DNA of 8,749 nucleotides from Oscillospiraceae bacterium (GTDB taxonomy: Bacteria > Bacillota > Clostridia > Oscillospirales > Oscillospiraceae), in the NCBI GenBank assembly GCA_017435245.1, contig JAFSFK010000050.1, positions 1-8,749 on the forward strand. The letters run 5' to 3'. Under the pieces are notes generated by a model that saw only the letters and a program-made list of their open reading frames with translations, searched no databases and was not told where the DNA came from. Below, one piece after another: positions 1 to 6,709 of the stretch. The stretch's first letter is position 1. The number at the start of each line of letters is the position of its first letter. The position numbers and the translations under genes were made by a program.

Positions 1-918
1 ATGACCAATCTCTCCAAGGCTCTGCGGGAGGTATTGGCAGCCCAATATCCCATCCGGGCACCCAAGGTGGTCCGCAAGCAGGAGTCGAAAAAGGACGGCA
101 CCATCAAGTATCTGTGGCAGCTGTCCGACGGCAACTGTGTGGAAACGGTGCTGATGCGCTACCACTACGGCAATACCGTCTGCATTTCCACAGAGGTGGG
201 CTGCCGGATGGGTTGTGCCTTCTGCGCCTCCACCCTGGGTGGTCTGGTGCGGAAGCTGGAGCCCTTCGAGATGCTGGACCAGGTGCTGTTTACCCAGGTG
301 GATTCCGGTCAGCCGGTGAGCCACATCGTGCTGATGGGCATTGGAGAGCCTCTGGATAATTTTGACAATGTGATGCGTTTTTTGGAACTGGTGAACTCCG
401 AAGAGGGAATGAACATTTCCATGCGTCACATCAGCCTGTCCACCTGCGGTCTTGTGCCCAAGATCGATGAGCTGGCAAAGCATAAATTGCAGTTGACCCT
501 GTCGGTATCGCTGCACGCACCTACGGATGAGATCCGCAACACCATAATGCCGGTGAACAAGGCCTATCCCACCGAGGAGCTGCTGGCGGCCTGCCGCAGG
601 TATTATGCAGCTACCAACCGGCGGATCTCCTTTGAATATGCGATGATCAACGGTGTCAACGACACCGAGGAGGCAGCCAGGATTCTGCTGAAACGGCTGA
701 AGGGGCTGCCGGCACATATGAATTTGATTCCCTTAAATCACGTGGAGGAGAGCCCCTTGAAGCCCAGCACCAAGCAGGCTGTGGCAAGATTCCAGAAGAT
801 TCTGGAAGATGGTGGCGTTCCCGCTACGGTACGCCGCACGCTGGGCAGCGATATCGATGCCTCCTGCGGCCAGCTGAGAAGAAAATATACGAAAAAAGAC
901 CCAGACAGAAAGGAGTGA
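1..918 (+). CDS. rlmN: 23S rRNA (adenine2503-C2)-methyltransferase RlmN, 5' end missing
   Basis: Radical-SAM enzyme that methylates C2 of A2503 in 23S rRNA (and of A37 in some tRNAs) in the cytoplasm, supporting translational fidelity. Counting from base 1, the iron-sulfur cluster motif CX3CX2C is C68, C72 and C75. C61, seven residues before the cluster, and C289 in GSDIDASCGQL match the catalytic cysteine pair of the family (C118 and C355 in E. coli). A GIGEPLDN motif is at about 113-120. Cfr is an alternative with similar motifs, but the operon context and fit favour RlmN. The reading frame opens at base 1 with MTNLSKALR, which in the family is an internal segment of the N-terminal helical domain. 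About 40 residues are therefore probably missing, and the ATG at base 1 is unlikely to be the real start. The 305 residues seen compare with a usual length of about 345-350. The gene ends 7 bp before the phosphatase gene. Confidence 0.95.
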   Translation: MTNLSKALREVLAAQYPIRAPKVVRKQESKKDGTIKYLWQLSDGNCVETVLMRYHYGNTVCISTEVGCRMGCAFCASTLGGLVRKLEPFEMLDQVLFTQVDSGQPVSHIVLMGIGEPLDNFDNVMRFLELVNSEEGMNISMRHISLSTCGLVPKIDELAKHKLQLTLSVSLHAPTDEIRNTIMPVNKAYPTEELLAACRRYYAATNRRISFEYAMINGVNDTEEAARILLKRLKGLPAHMNLIPLNHVEESPLKPSTKQAVARFQKILEDGGVPATVRRTLGSDIDASCGQLRRKYTKKDPDRKE

Positions 919-925
919 AGGCTCT

Positions 926-1657
926 ATGCAGTGTTGGGGATTGACAGACCCTGGATGTGTCCGCCCCCAGAATCAGGACGCATATCATATGGAAGAGCTT
1001 GACAGAAACAACCTGCTTTGCATCGTCTGTGACGGTATGGGCGGAGCCAAATCCGGTAATATCGCAAGTACCCTTGCGGTGGATGTTTTTGTTCAGGAGG
1101 TCAAACGGACCTGGAAACCGGATATGGACCGGGAGCGGCTGGACCAGATGTTGTTCAACGCCGTGAAGCTGACCAACTTTACGGTTTACGACCAGGCCCA
1201 GCAATTTGAGGAATTTACCGGAATGGGAACCACGCTGGTTGCCGCACTGGTAGGCGAAAGGACGGCGACTATCGTCAATGTGGGCGACAGCCGGGCTTAC
1301 TGCGTGGACCGGGATGGGATCAGCCAGCTGACGGTGGATCACTCTGTGGTGCAGATGATGGTCTCCCGGGGAGAAATGAGTCCCGAGCAGGCAAAGCACT
1401 ATCCGGGTAAGAACCTGATCACCCGGGCCATTGGCACAGAGCCGGTGGTGAAATGTGATATTTTCCACCATAAGGTGGTACGGGGAGATTGCCTTGTACT
1501 GTGCACCGATGGTCTGAGCAACATCATCGATGAGCAGGAGATCCTTTTTGAGGTGGTCCACGGAGAAGAGAAAGATCAGTGCTGCCAGCGCCTTCTGGAG
1601 ATCGCAAAAAACCGGGGCGCACCGGATAATGTCACCAGTATTTTGATCGAGATATGA
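926..1657 (+). CDS. prpC: PP2C-family Ser/Thr protein phosphatase (Stp/PrpC)
   Basis: Metal-dependent cytoplasmic phosphatase that removes phosphate from Ser/Thr residues and opposes the PASTA kinase encoded next. The 243 residues match the usual length of about 240-255. The PP2C motifs appear in order: RPQNQDAY at 13-20 (D18), CDGMGGAKSG at 35-44 (D36, G37), GMGTTL at 99-104, VGDSRAY at 119-125, DHS at 138-140, TRAIG at 166-170, CTDGLSN at 193-199 (D195) and APDNVT at 232-237 (D234). The Asp residues are the expected Mn/Mg ligands. No signal peptide or membrane segment is seen. The start at 926 follows AAAGGAG at 909-915 with a spacing of 10 bases; this site lies across the end of rlmN, so the two genes are probably co-transcribed. 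The next gene starts 27 bp after the stop. Family assignment is firm. The partnership with the kinase is inferred from gene order and from the known PrpC/PrkC pair of Bacillus subtilis. Confidence 0.96.
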   Translation: MQCWGLTDPGCVRPQNQDAYHMEELDRNNLLCIVCDGMGGAKSGNIASTLAVDVFVQEVKRTWKPDMDRERLDQMLFNAVKLTNFTVYDQAQQFEEFTGMGTTLVAALVGERTATIVNVGDSRAYCVDRDGISQLTVDHSVVQMMVSRGEMSPEQAKHYPGKNLITRAIGTEPVVKCDIFHHKVVRGDCLVLCTDGLSNIIDEQEILFEVVHGEEKDQCCQRLLEIAKNRGAPDNVTSILIEI

Positions 1658-1684
1658 TCCGGCAGCGAAAGGAGTATTTAAGTT

Positions 1685-3958
1685 ATGGATAAGTATATTG
1701 GCCGTTTACTGGATAACCGGTACGAGATCCTGGAGGTCATCGGTACCGGCGGTATGGCGGTTGTTTATAAAGCACGGTGCCACCGGCTGAACCGGTTGGT
1801 TGCCATCAAGATCCTCAAGAGCGATTACCTGGAGGACGAGGATTTCCGCCGTCGTTTCCACGCAGAGAGTCAGGCTGTCGCAATGCTCAGCCATCCCAAC
1901 ATCGTCTCTGTGTACGATGTATCCACCTCCCTTTCTCTGGAGGCAGACTATATCGTGATGGAACTGATCGAGGGTATTACCCTGAAGCAGTATATGGAGA
2001 AGAAGGGCTTCCTCAACTGGAAGGAGACCCTCCATTTTGCCATGCAGATCGCCAAGGCACTGGATCACGCCCACAGCCGTGGCATCGTCCACCGGGATAT
2101 CAAGCCCCATAATGTGATGGTGCTGAAGAACGGCAGCGTAAAGGTGACGGACTTCGGCATTGCCCGAATGATGTCCAAGGGCAACACCCTGACAAAGGAA
2201 GCACTGGGTTCTGTCCATTACATCTCTCCCGAGCAGGCTAAGGGTGGACGGGTGGATAACCGTTCCGACATCTATTCTCTGGGTGTTGTGATGTACGAGA
2301 TGATGTGCGGCAGACCGCCTTATGACGGAGATTCTCCGGTAGCGGTGGCCATCCAGCACATCAACGGCGGCGCACCGATGCCCTCTACCCTTAACCCCAA
2401 CATTCCCGGCGGTCTGGAGCAGATCATTATGAAGGCCATGGCTCACGAGCCGTCGGAGCGTTACGACAGCGCAGCCCAGATGCTGGGAGATATGGACGAT
2501 TTCCGGAAGGATCCCGGTGTCCTGTTTGATTACAACACACCGCCTACCGATGCGGTGATCCATATGCCCAAACCCCAGAGTGTGGTGCAGGAGGTCAAGC
2601 AGCCTCCCCGTACCACAGCAGAGCGGGTGGCGGGCAACACGAATCCCCCCCGCAGAACGTCCTCCGGCGGCAGTGTGGCAAGAAATGCGGACACGCCCCA
2701 GAGAACCCGGACATCCTCCCGGCAGCAGCAGGAGGCGCAGCGCCGTAAGCAGGAGCAGGAGGAGTCCCGGAACCGGATCGCCATTATTGCAATTATCATC
2801 TGTACCCTTGTGGCGGTGATCGCCATTGTGGTGTTCCTGCTGATCTGGCTGGGCAACGGAGATGCCGAACCCGTGCTGGTGGAAGTGCCGAAGCTTGTGG
2901 GTGAGGATTATAACCGCTTAGACGAGTATCCGGATATAAAGATCAAGCTTCTGGAAGAGGTATATGATGAAAATGAGCCTGCCGGCATCATTCTGAATCA
3001 GGACCCTGAACCCGGTACACAGGTAGAGCCGGGACGGATGGTCTTTGTCACCGTCAGCTTGGGCAAGGAGCCCAAGGAAGGCGTAATGAGTGACCTCACC
3101 GGCTATACCCAGGAATCCGCTTGTGAGTATCTGGACCGACTGGAGATGGGCATCCTCATTACCCTGGAGCGGGAGTACAGTGAGGATGTGGAGTTGGGCA
3201 ATGTCATCCGCACCGAGCCTGCGGAAGGCGCATCCCTGGCAGAGGGACAGGAAGTCATTCTCTATATTAGCCTGGGCGAGGAGATCAAAACCGGTGTGAT
3301 GCCCAATATTATTGACATTACTGAAGAGATGGCCCGTCGCACCCTGGACAATCAGGATCTGAAGCTTCAGATCGAGGTGGAAGAAGTGTTCAGCTCTGAC
3401 ATTGCAGAAGGAAATGTGGTGGAAACGGATCCCGAGCGTGGTGATCCCTTAAAGACCGGCCAGACGGTCACCCTGTATATCAGCAAGGGTCCTGAGCTGG
3501 TGAAGATGCCCTCTGTTGTGGGTATGGACATCGACGAAGCCAAGAGCGTGCTGGAGTATGCCGGCTTTACCGGTGAGGTCTCCGTCACGGAGGTTTACAG
3601 CGAAGAGCCTGAGGGCACTGTCGTGAAGCAGTCCATCGAGAAGAATGAAGAGGTGGAGATCAACACTGCGATTGCCCTAGAGGTTTCCAAGGGTCCCGAG
3701 CCCACAGAGCCTCCTACCGAGCCTCCTACCGAGCCTCCTGTGATCACCAAGGACCTGGTGTTCAGCCTGCGTGGGCATACCGCAGAAAGCTCCTGCCTTG
3801 TGGTGGTGATCCGTGACGGCGTGGAGATCTTCCGGCAGACCGTTGAGATGGGTGTGGAATCCGTCACCCTGGCAGGTCAGACCGGCATCGGACCCCAGAA
3901 GTATATCATTGTGATCAATGAAACAGAAAGCTGGGAAGAATGGGTGGATTTTGTGTAA
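1685..3958 (+). CDS. prkC: PASTA-domain transmembrane Ser/Thr protein kinase (PrkC/StkP type)
   Basis: Membrane kinase that senses peptidoglycan or lipid II outside the cell and phosphorylates cytoplasmic proteins of cell-wall synthesis, division and translation. All catalytic elements of the Hanks-type domain (about 12-275) are present: P-loop GTGGMAVVYK at 20-29, K42, helix-C E61, HRDIKPHN at 136-143 (D138, N143), DFG at 156-158, an activation loop with T168 and T170, and GSVHYISPEQ at 175-184. A Pro/Ser/Thr-rich linker (about 288-345) leads to a Gln/Arg/Glu-rich stretch (346-363) and one membrane helix (about 364-389). Four PASTA repeats follow at about 399-460, 466-531, 537-602 and 606-670; the first is divergent in its opening motif. 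A PEPTEPPTEPPTEPP spacer (671-685) leads to a C-terminal strand-rich domain (about 688-757) that I do not recognise. GAAAGGAG at 1667-1674, 10 bases upstream, supports the start. The stop codon overlaps the rsgA start. Confidence 0.97.
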   Translation: MDKYIGRLLDNRYEILEVIGTGGMAVVYKARCHRLNRLVAIKILKSDYLEDEDFRRRFHAESQAVAMLSHPNIVSVYDVSTSLSLEADYIVMELIEGITLKQYMEKKGFLNWKETLHFAMQIAKALDHAHSRGIVHRDIKPHNVMVLKNGSVKVTDFGIARMMSKGNTLTKEALGSVHYISPEQAKGGRVDNRSDIYSLGVVMYEMMCGRPPYDGDSPVAVAIQHINGGAPMPSTLNPNIPGGLEQIIMKAMAHEPSERYDSAAQMLGDMDDFRKDPGVLFDYNTPPTDAVIHMPKPQSVVQEVKQPPRTTAERVAGNTNPPRRTSSGGSVARNADTPQRTRTSSRQQQEAQRRKQEQEESRNRIAIIAIIICTLVAVIAIVVFLLIWLGNGDAEPVLVEVPKLVGEDYNRLDEYPDIKIKLLEEVYDENEPAGIILNQDPEPGTQVEPGRMVFVTVSLGKEPKEGVMSDLTGYTQESACEYLDRLEMGILITLEREYSEDVELGNVIRTEPAEGASLAEGQEVILYISLGEEIKTGVMPNIIDITEEMARRTLDNQDLKLQIEVEEVFSSDIAEGNVVETDPERGDPLKTGQTVTLYISKGPELVKMPSVVGMDIDEAKSVLEYAGFTGEVSVTEVYSEEPEGTVVKQSIEKNEEVEINTAIALEVSKGPEPTEPPTEPPTEPPVITKDLVFSLRGHTAESSCLVVVIRDGVEIFRQTVEMGVESVTLAGQTGIGPQKYIIVINETESWEEWVDFV
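3707..3742 (+). repeat. Three tandem 12-base units encoding Thr-Glu-Pro-Pro spacer
   Basis: Units at 3707-3718 and 3719-3730 are identical (gagcctcctacc). The third, 3731-3742, keeps the first nine bases. They lie inside the PASTA kinase gene and encode the Pro/Thr/Glu spacer between the last PASTA repeat and the C-terminal domain. The unit length is a multiple of three, so gain or loss of units would change spacer length without breaking the frame. Any variability between strains is inference. Confidence 0.85.
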
Positions 3959-4845
3959 TGGCACAAAGACAAGAAGGTCGAATCCTGAATTCTATCAGTG
4001 GGTTTTATAATGTCCAGACCCCGGAAGGTGTGATCACCTGCCGGGGCCGGGGCAGCCTGCGCAAGGGCGGCGAGAGCCCCCTTACCGGTGATCTGGTACA
4101 GATCACCGTGGAACACGGCAAAGGAATGGTGGAGCGGATCCTGCCCCGGCGGAACCGCTTTATCCGTCCGGCGGTTGCCAACGTGGATGCGCTGGTGATC
4201 TTTGCAGCCAATGTCAACCCGGTGACGGAGCCTTTTCTTATCGACCGGGTGGCGGCCATTGCCGGTGACCAGGAGGTGCCGGTGATCCTGTGTGTCAACA
4301 AGTGCGATCTGGATCCGGCGATCGATCTGGTGCGCATCTATGAAAAAGCGGGCTTCCCGGTGATCCGTGCCAGCGCCGAGACCGGCGAGGGCGTGGAGGA
4401 ACTGCGGGAGCTTCTTAGGGGCAAGCTCACCGCCTTTACTGGCAATACCGGCGTGGGCAAGAGCAGTATGCTAAACCGCCTGTGCCCCCAGCTGCACCTT
4501 GCCACCGGTGAGGTCTCCGAAAAGCTGGGCCGTGGCCGCCATACTACCCGCCACGTGGAGCTGTATTGTCTGGAGGAGGATACCTATGTGGCAGATACCC
4601 CGGGATTTTCTTCCTTCGATACCGACCAGATGGATGTGCTGCTGAAGGAGAATCTGCAGTATGCTTTCCCGGATTTTGCTCCCTATATCGGTACCTGCCA
4701 GTTTCACGATTGCTCTCACCGCTCAGAGCCCGGATGCAAAGTCCGGGAAGCGGTGGAAGCGGATAATATCGAAAAGACCCGCTATGACAGCTACCTGCGC
4801 CTGTATGAAAAATCCAGCCAGATCAAGCTGTGGGAACTGAAATAA
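3958..4845 (+). CDS. rsgA: Ribosome small subunit-dependent GTPase A (RsgA/CpgA/YloQ)
   Basis: Cytoplasmic GTPase that binds the 30S subunit and helps late maturation. The GTPase is circularly permuted, as expected: an N-terminal OB-fold (about 1-75), then G4 NKCD at 114-117, G5 around SAE at 139-141, G1 GNTGVGKSS at 162-170, the switch region with GRGRHTTRH at about 191-199, and G3 DTPGF at 213-217. A C-terminal zinc site follows with C247, C252, H254 and C260. The start chosen is the ATG at 3958, giving 295 residues beginning MAQRQEGRILNSISGFY, which aligns with the MPEGKI-type start of the B. subtilis protein. The in-frame ATG at 3940 adds six residues inside the kinase gene and has no better ribosome site. 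The stop and start share one base (TAATG), and only a weak GGGTGG lies upstream, so translation is probably coupled to the kinase. In B. subtilis this protein is a known PrkC substrate, which fits the gene order. Confidence 0.96.
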   Translation: MAQRQEGRILNSISGFYNVQTPEGVITCRGRGSLRKGGESPLTGDLVQITVEHGKGMVERILPRRNRFIRPAVANVDALVIFAANVNPVTEPFLIDRVAAIAGDQEVPVILCVNKCDLDPAIDLVRIYEKAGFPVIRASAETGEGVEELRELLRGKLTAFTGNTGVGKSSMLNRLCPQLHLATGEVSEKLGRGRHTTRHVELYCLEEDTYVADTPGFSSFDTDQMDVLLKENLQYAFPDFAPYIGTCQFHDCSHRSEPGCKVREAVEADNIEKTRYDSYLRLYEKSSQIKLWELK

Positions 4846-4848
4846 GAA

Positions 4849-4883
4849 AAATCCCCATCCGTTTGGATGGGGATTTCTGTTTA
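4849..4883. terminator. Bidirectional rho-independent terminator between rsgA and azlD
   Basis: A perfect 12-bp stem (4849-4860 with 4865-4876) has the four-base loop gttt. On the plus strand it starts 4 bases after the rsgA stop and is followed by a T-rich tail (ctgttta). On the minus strand it starts a few bases after the azlD stop and is followed by TTCTTATTT. The T runs on both sides fit a shared terminator for convergent genes. Confidence 0.9.
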
Positions 4884-5198
4884 GAATATCAATTGTACCA
4901 TAATCATATACGCAACAGTTCCCACGCCGATGCTCAGCAGAGAGTTGCGCTTCCACAGGTGCAATAGTGCCACGATGGCGCAGCCGATGAGCTCCGGTGC
5001 GCCGAAGGGGGCGGAAAGGAACTTCACATCTTTCAAACAGTACACCACCAGCATACCCATAATGGCAAAGGGCAGTACCTGCCCCAAGTAGGTGATGAGA
5101 GGCGGTATCTCCCGCTTTTCGCCAAAGATCAAAAAGGGGATAAAACGGGTGGCTGCGATCACCAAAGCAGTGACGGCAATGAGGGCAATATCATACAT
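4881..5198 (-). CDS. azlD: AzlD-family branched-chain amino acid exporter small subunit
   Basis: Small integral membrane protein that works with AzlC to export branched-chain amino acids (LIV-E type; azaleucine resistance in B. subtilis). The 105 residues are the usual length. Family features include ATRFIPFLIF at 16-25, YLGQVLPFAIMGMLVVYCLK at 37-56 and a C-terminal segment with HLWKRNSLLSIGVGTVAYMI from residue 80. About four hydrophobic segments are visible, near 3-24, 35-55, 66-81 and 86-104. The ATG overlaps the end of azlC by 8 bases. Its own ribosome site, AAGGAGG (bases 5206-5212, spacing 7), lies inside the azlC coding region. It is therefore made from the same message as azlC. The stop abuts the shared terminator. 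Confidence 0.93.
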   Translation of the reverse strand: MYDIALIAVTALVIAATRFIPFLIFGEKREIPPLITYLGQVLPFAIMGMLVVYCLKDVKFLSAPFGAPELIGCAIVALLHLWKRNSLLSIGVGTVAYMIMVQLIF

Positions 5199-5883
5199 CG
5201 GTGCGCCTCCTTCCTGTCTTGCGGGTGACGGTGAGGAGCACTGCGATCATAACCATAGAGGGGATCAAAAAGATCTCGCTGCCGAAGATGGCAAGGCACA
5301 GCACAGTGGATGCCACGCCAATGATGGCGGGCAGGTGGTTCTTGTGAGTGAGCCATTGTTCTACGAACATAGTCACGAACAGAGCGGTCAGCACAAACTC
5401 CACGCCCTCAAAATTGATGGGGATCAAGTGACCTGCCAGATTGCCCAGAGTGCAGCCTGTGATCCAGTAGATATGGTCAAGCAGGGTCACCAGGAAGCAA
5501 TACTTATGCTTGCTCATACCCTCCGGGGGTTGATTCTGGGTCACCAGAGAGTAGGTCTCATCGGTCAGACCGAAGATCATATAGGGCTTGGCCTTTGCAC
5601 CTTTGTAGGTGCCCAGCAGGCTGATGCCGTAAAAGATATGCCGGGCATTTACCAGGAACATGGCGATGGCGGAGCTTAACAGGGAAGTGCCGTTTGCGAT
5701 CAGGCTCACCGCCAGATACTGGCCGGAGCCGGCGAACATAAACACACTCATAAAAAAGGCCCACAGAACCCCTTTGCCGGTCTGCTCTGCCAGCAGAATG
5801 CCAAAGCCTGCGCCTAAAAACAAATACCCGGTAAGTACGGGAACGGTATCTAAAAATACGGTTTTCAGTGCTTTTTTATTCAC
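5191..5883 (-). CDS. azlC: AzlC-family branched-chain amino acid exporter large subunit
   Basis: Inner-membrane permease subunit, partner of AzlD in exporting leucine, isoleucine, valine and analogues. The 230 residues fit the family. Recognisable motifs are PVLTGYLFLGAGFGILLAEQ at 15-34, FAGSGQY at 50-56, LVNARHIFYG at 77-86 and GLTDETYSL at 105-113. Several hydrophobic segments cover most of the chain, and the C-terminus is basic (RKTGRRR). The start is a GTG (5881-5883 read on the minus strand), supported by a strong AAGGAGGT at 5893-5900 with spacing 9. I see no in-frame ATG with a comparable site. A near-consensus promoter lies immediately upstream, giving a leader of only about 20-25 bases. 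No Lrp-type regulator such as B. subtilis AzlB is encoded nearby. Substrate choice is taken from the family and is not visible in the sequence. Confidence 0.93.
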   Translation of the reverse strand: MNKKALKTVFLDTVPVLTGYLFLGAGFGILLAEQTGKGVLWAFFMSVFMFAGSGQYLAVSLIANGTSLLSSAIAMFLVNARHIFYGISLLGTYKGAKAKPYMIFGLTDETYSLVTQNQPPEGMSKHKYCFLVTLLDHIYWITGCTLGNLAGHLIPINFEGVEFVLTALFVTMFVEQWLTHKNHLPAIIGVASTVLCLAIFGSEIFLIPSMVMIAVLLTVTRKTGRRRTDV

Positions 5884-5912
5884 AGACCCGGCACCTCCTT
5901 CCTGTTTTTGTC

Positions 5913-5941
5913 ATTATAAATCCCGGCAGGGAGTAAGTCAA
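5913..5941 (-). promoter_or_regulatory. Predicted sigma-A promoter of azlCD
   Basis: Read on the minus strand, TTGACT (5936-5941) and a perfect TATAAT (5913-5918) are separated by exactly 17 bases. The expected transcript start is near 5906, a short distance before the azlC ribosome site. The -35 box lies in the loop of an inverted repeat, and one repeat arm fills most of the spacer. Confidence 0.75.
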
Positions 5942-5953
5942 ACCCTGCCGGGA
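5921..5953. promoter_or_regulatory. Perfect 11-bp inverted repeat overlapping the azlCD promoter
   Basis: The arms at 5921-5931 (tcccggcaggg) and 5943-5953 are exact reverse complements, with an 11-base centre that holds the -35 box. The arm centres are 22 bp apart, about two helical turns. It could be an operator for a repressor of azlCD, a terminator for the upstream membrane-protein gene, or both. On the minus strand the hairpin is followed by ATTTATAATG, a poor uridine run. On the plus strand it is followed by aaaaa. A plain strong terminator is therefore the less convincing reading. Confidence 0.6.
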
Positions 5954-6010
5954 AAAATCGGAATAATGCTGATGCTGCGCTGTGTGAGGACACTTGTGCG
6001 TGTGCAAAAA

Positions 6011-6601
6011 TTACAAATCCTTTTTGGGAAGACGCTGAATAATGCCGATGATCCAGCTGGAAAGGGTAGCGGTGGCAATGGAATAGGCAATGCGCTTCAA
6101 GGGAATGTAGGTAAGGGAAAGACCGATGATCAAAAGGTCGAAGAAAATATAGACATACTCGATCTTGATATTCAGCACCTTGCTGATGCTCATCACCAGA
6201 CCGTCGTCACCGCTGGGCGCACCGCCCACCCGGACGCACAGACCTGTACCTGCGCCTACGAATAAAGCACCCAGCAGGCAAGCCGCAAGGGGAAAATCTA
6301 CCAGCTGCGGCCATAGGGGCGGAAACTGCTCACAGATCCAGAAGGTTGCGCTGAAGCCTAGGGTGCAAACAGCGCTGTAACCGATAAAGGTTTTACCCAA
6401 GGTGCGCCAACCGATAAAATAACAAATACAGTTGATGATAAAGCTGGAAAGAGCGGGGGAGACGGAAAACCAGTGCCGCAGCAAAAGAGTCAGACCCAGC
6501 TGCCCGCCCTCGGTGACCTGAGAAAACGAGTGGATATGATAAAGGCCGAAAGCCAAAATGGCGCTGCCCAACAGGCAGGTCAAGCAGTTTTTCAGTTTCA
6601 A
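6011..6601 (-). CDS. YitT/YczE-family integral membrane protein
   Basis: Polytopic membrane protein of unknown function. Hydrophobic segments lie near residues 6-24, 50-65, 73-90, 103-124, 149-167 and 172-190 (numbered from the chosen start). The pattern EGGQLGL near 31-37 and the glycine-rich VRVGGAPSGDDGLVMSISK near 124-142 resemble the repeated glycine motifs of the YitT/YczE/YyaS group. The C-terminal soluble DUF2179 domain of full-length YitT proteins is absent, so a short YczE-like member is more likely. The longest reading frame opens with GTG at 6610, but the AAAGGAG site (6610-6616) overlaps that codon. The TTG at 6599-6601 has an ideal spacing of 8, so I place the start there (196 residues). 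It is transcribed divergently from the flavoprotein gene. The 127-bp gap to azlC carries the azlCD promoter and dyad. No substrate can be proposed. Confidence 0.82.
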   Translation of the reverse strand: MKLKNCLTCLLGSAILAFGLYHIHSFSQVTEGGQLGLTLLLRHWFSVSPALSSFIINCICYFIGWRTLGKTFIGYSAVCTLGFSATFWICEQFPPLWPQLVDFPLAACLLGALFVGAGTGLCVRVGGAPSGDDGLVMSISKVLNIKIEYVYIFFDLLIIGLSLTYIPLKRIAYSIATATLSSWIIGIIQRLPKKDL

Positions 6602-6609
6602 AGTATCCA

Positions 6610-6616
6610 CTCCTTT
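6610..6616 (-). promoter_or_regulatory. Ribosome binding site that decides the YitT-like start
   Basis: AAAGGAG on the minus strand runs into the GTG at 6608-6610, which rules that codon out as an efficient start. It is 8 bases from the TTG at 6599-6601. The predicted transcript start near 6618 would also leave too little leader for the GTG. Confidence 0.65.
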
Positions 6617-6624
6617 CCGCTAAC

Positions 6625-6652
6625 AGTTTAGCAGTTCTTGGGGAATTGTCAA
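6625..6652 (-). promoter_or_regulatory. Predicted promoter of the YitT-like gene
   Basis: On the minus strand a perfect TTGACA (6647-6652) is followed after 16 bases by TAAACT (6625-6630, four of six matches). The -10 lies in a small dyad, gctaa-cagt-ttagc at 6619-6632, which might be an operator. The expected leader is very short. Confidence 0.6.
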
Positions 6653-6658
6653 TAGCCC

Positions 6659-6687
6659 TTGAAAATTCAGGGGATTTCCGCTATGAT
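6659..6687 (+). promoter_or_regulatory. Predicted promoter of the flavin-reductase-like gene
   Basis: TTGAAA (6659-6664) and TATGAT (6682-6687) are spaced by 17 bases. Its -35 box is only 6 bases from the -35 box of the divergent YitT-like promoter, so the two promoters lie back to back on nearly contiguous DNA. Confidence 0.7.
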
Positions 6688-6695
6688 ATAAAAAC

Positions 6696-6703
6696 AAGGA
6701 GGG
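6696..6703 (+). promoter_or_regulatory. Ribosome binding site that decides the flavoprotein start
   Basis: AAGGAGGG ends directly before an ATG at 6704, which is too close for initiation. The second in-frame ATG at 6710 sits at a normal distance (7 bases after GGAGG), so it is preferred. Confidence 0.7.
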
Positions 6704-6709
6704 ATGGCA

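Noticed and set aside
824..1561. 245-codon open frame on the minus strand
   Set aside because: It lies antisense to the phosphatase gene, whose motifs are complete. The minus-strand product has no recognisable domain and no ribosome site and reads through the rlmN/phosphatase junction.
1706..2563. 285-codon open frame on the minus strand
   Set aside because: It is antisense to the kinase catalytic domain. The His/Val/Leu-rich product is typical of a shadow of GC-biased codons, and nothing supports its expression.
5092..5679. 195-codon open frame on the plus strand
   Set aside because: It is antisense to azlD/azlC, which have family motifs, overlapping ends and ribosome sites. The shadow frame has none.
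5921..5953. Hairpin read simply as a strong terminator of the YitT-like gene
   Set aside because: The base run after the stem on the minus strand is ATTTATAATG, not a proper T-run, and the repeat coincides exactly with the azlCD promoter spacing. A secondary terminator role is not excluded.
5660..6265. 201-codon open frame on the plus strand spanning azlC, its promoter and the YitT-like gene
   Set aside because: It crosses a promoter, a dyad and two real minus-strand genes. No domain or ribosome site was found.
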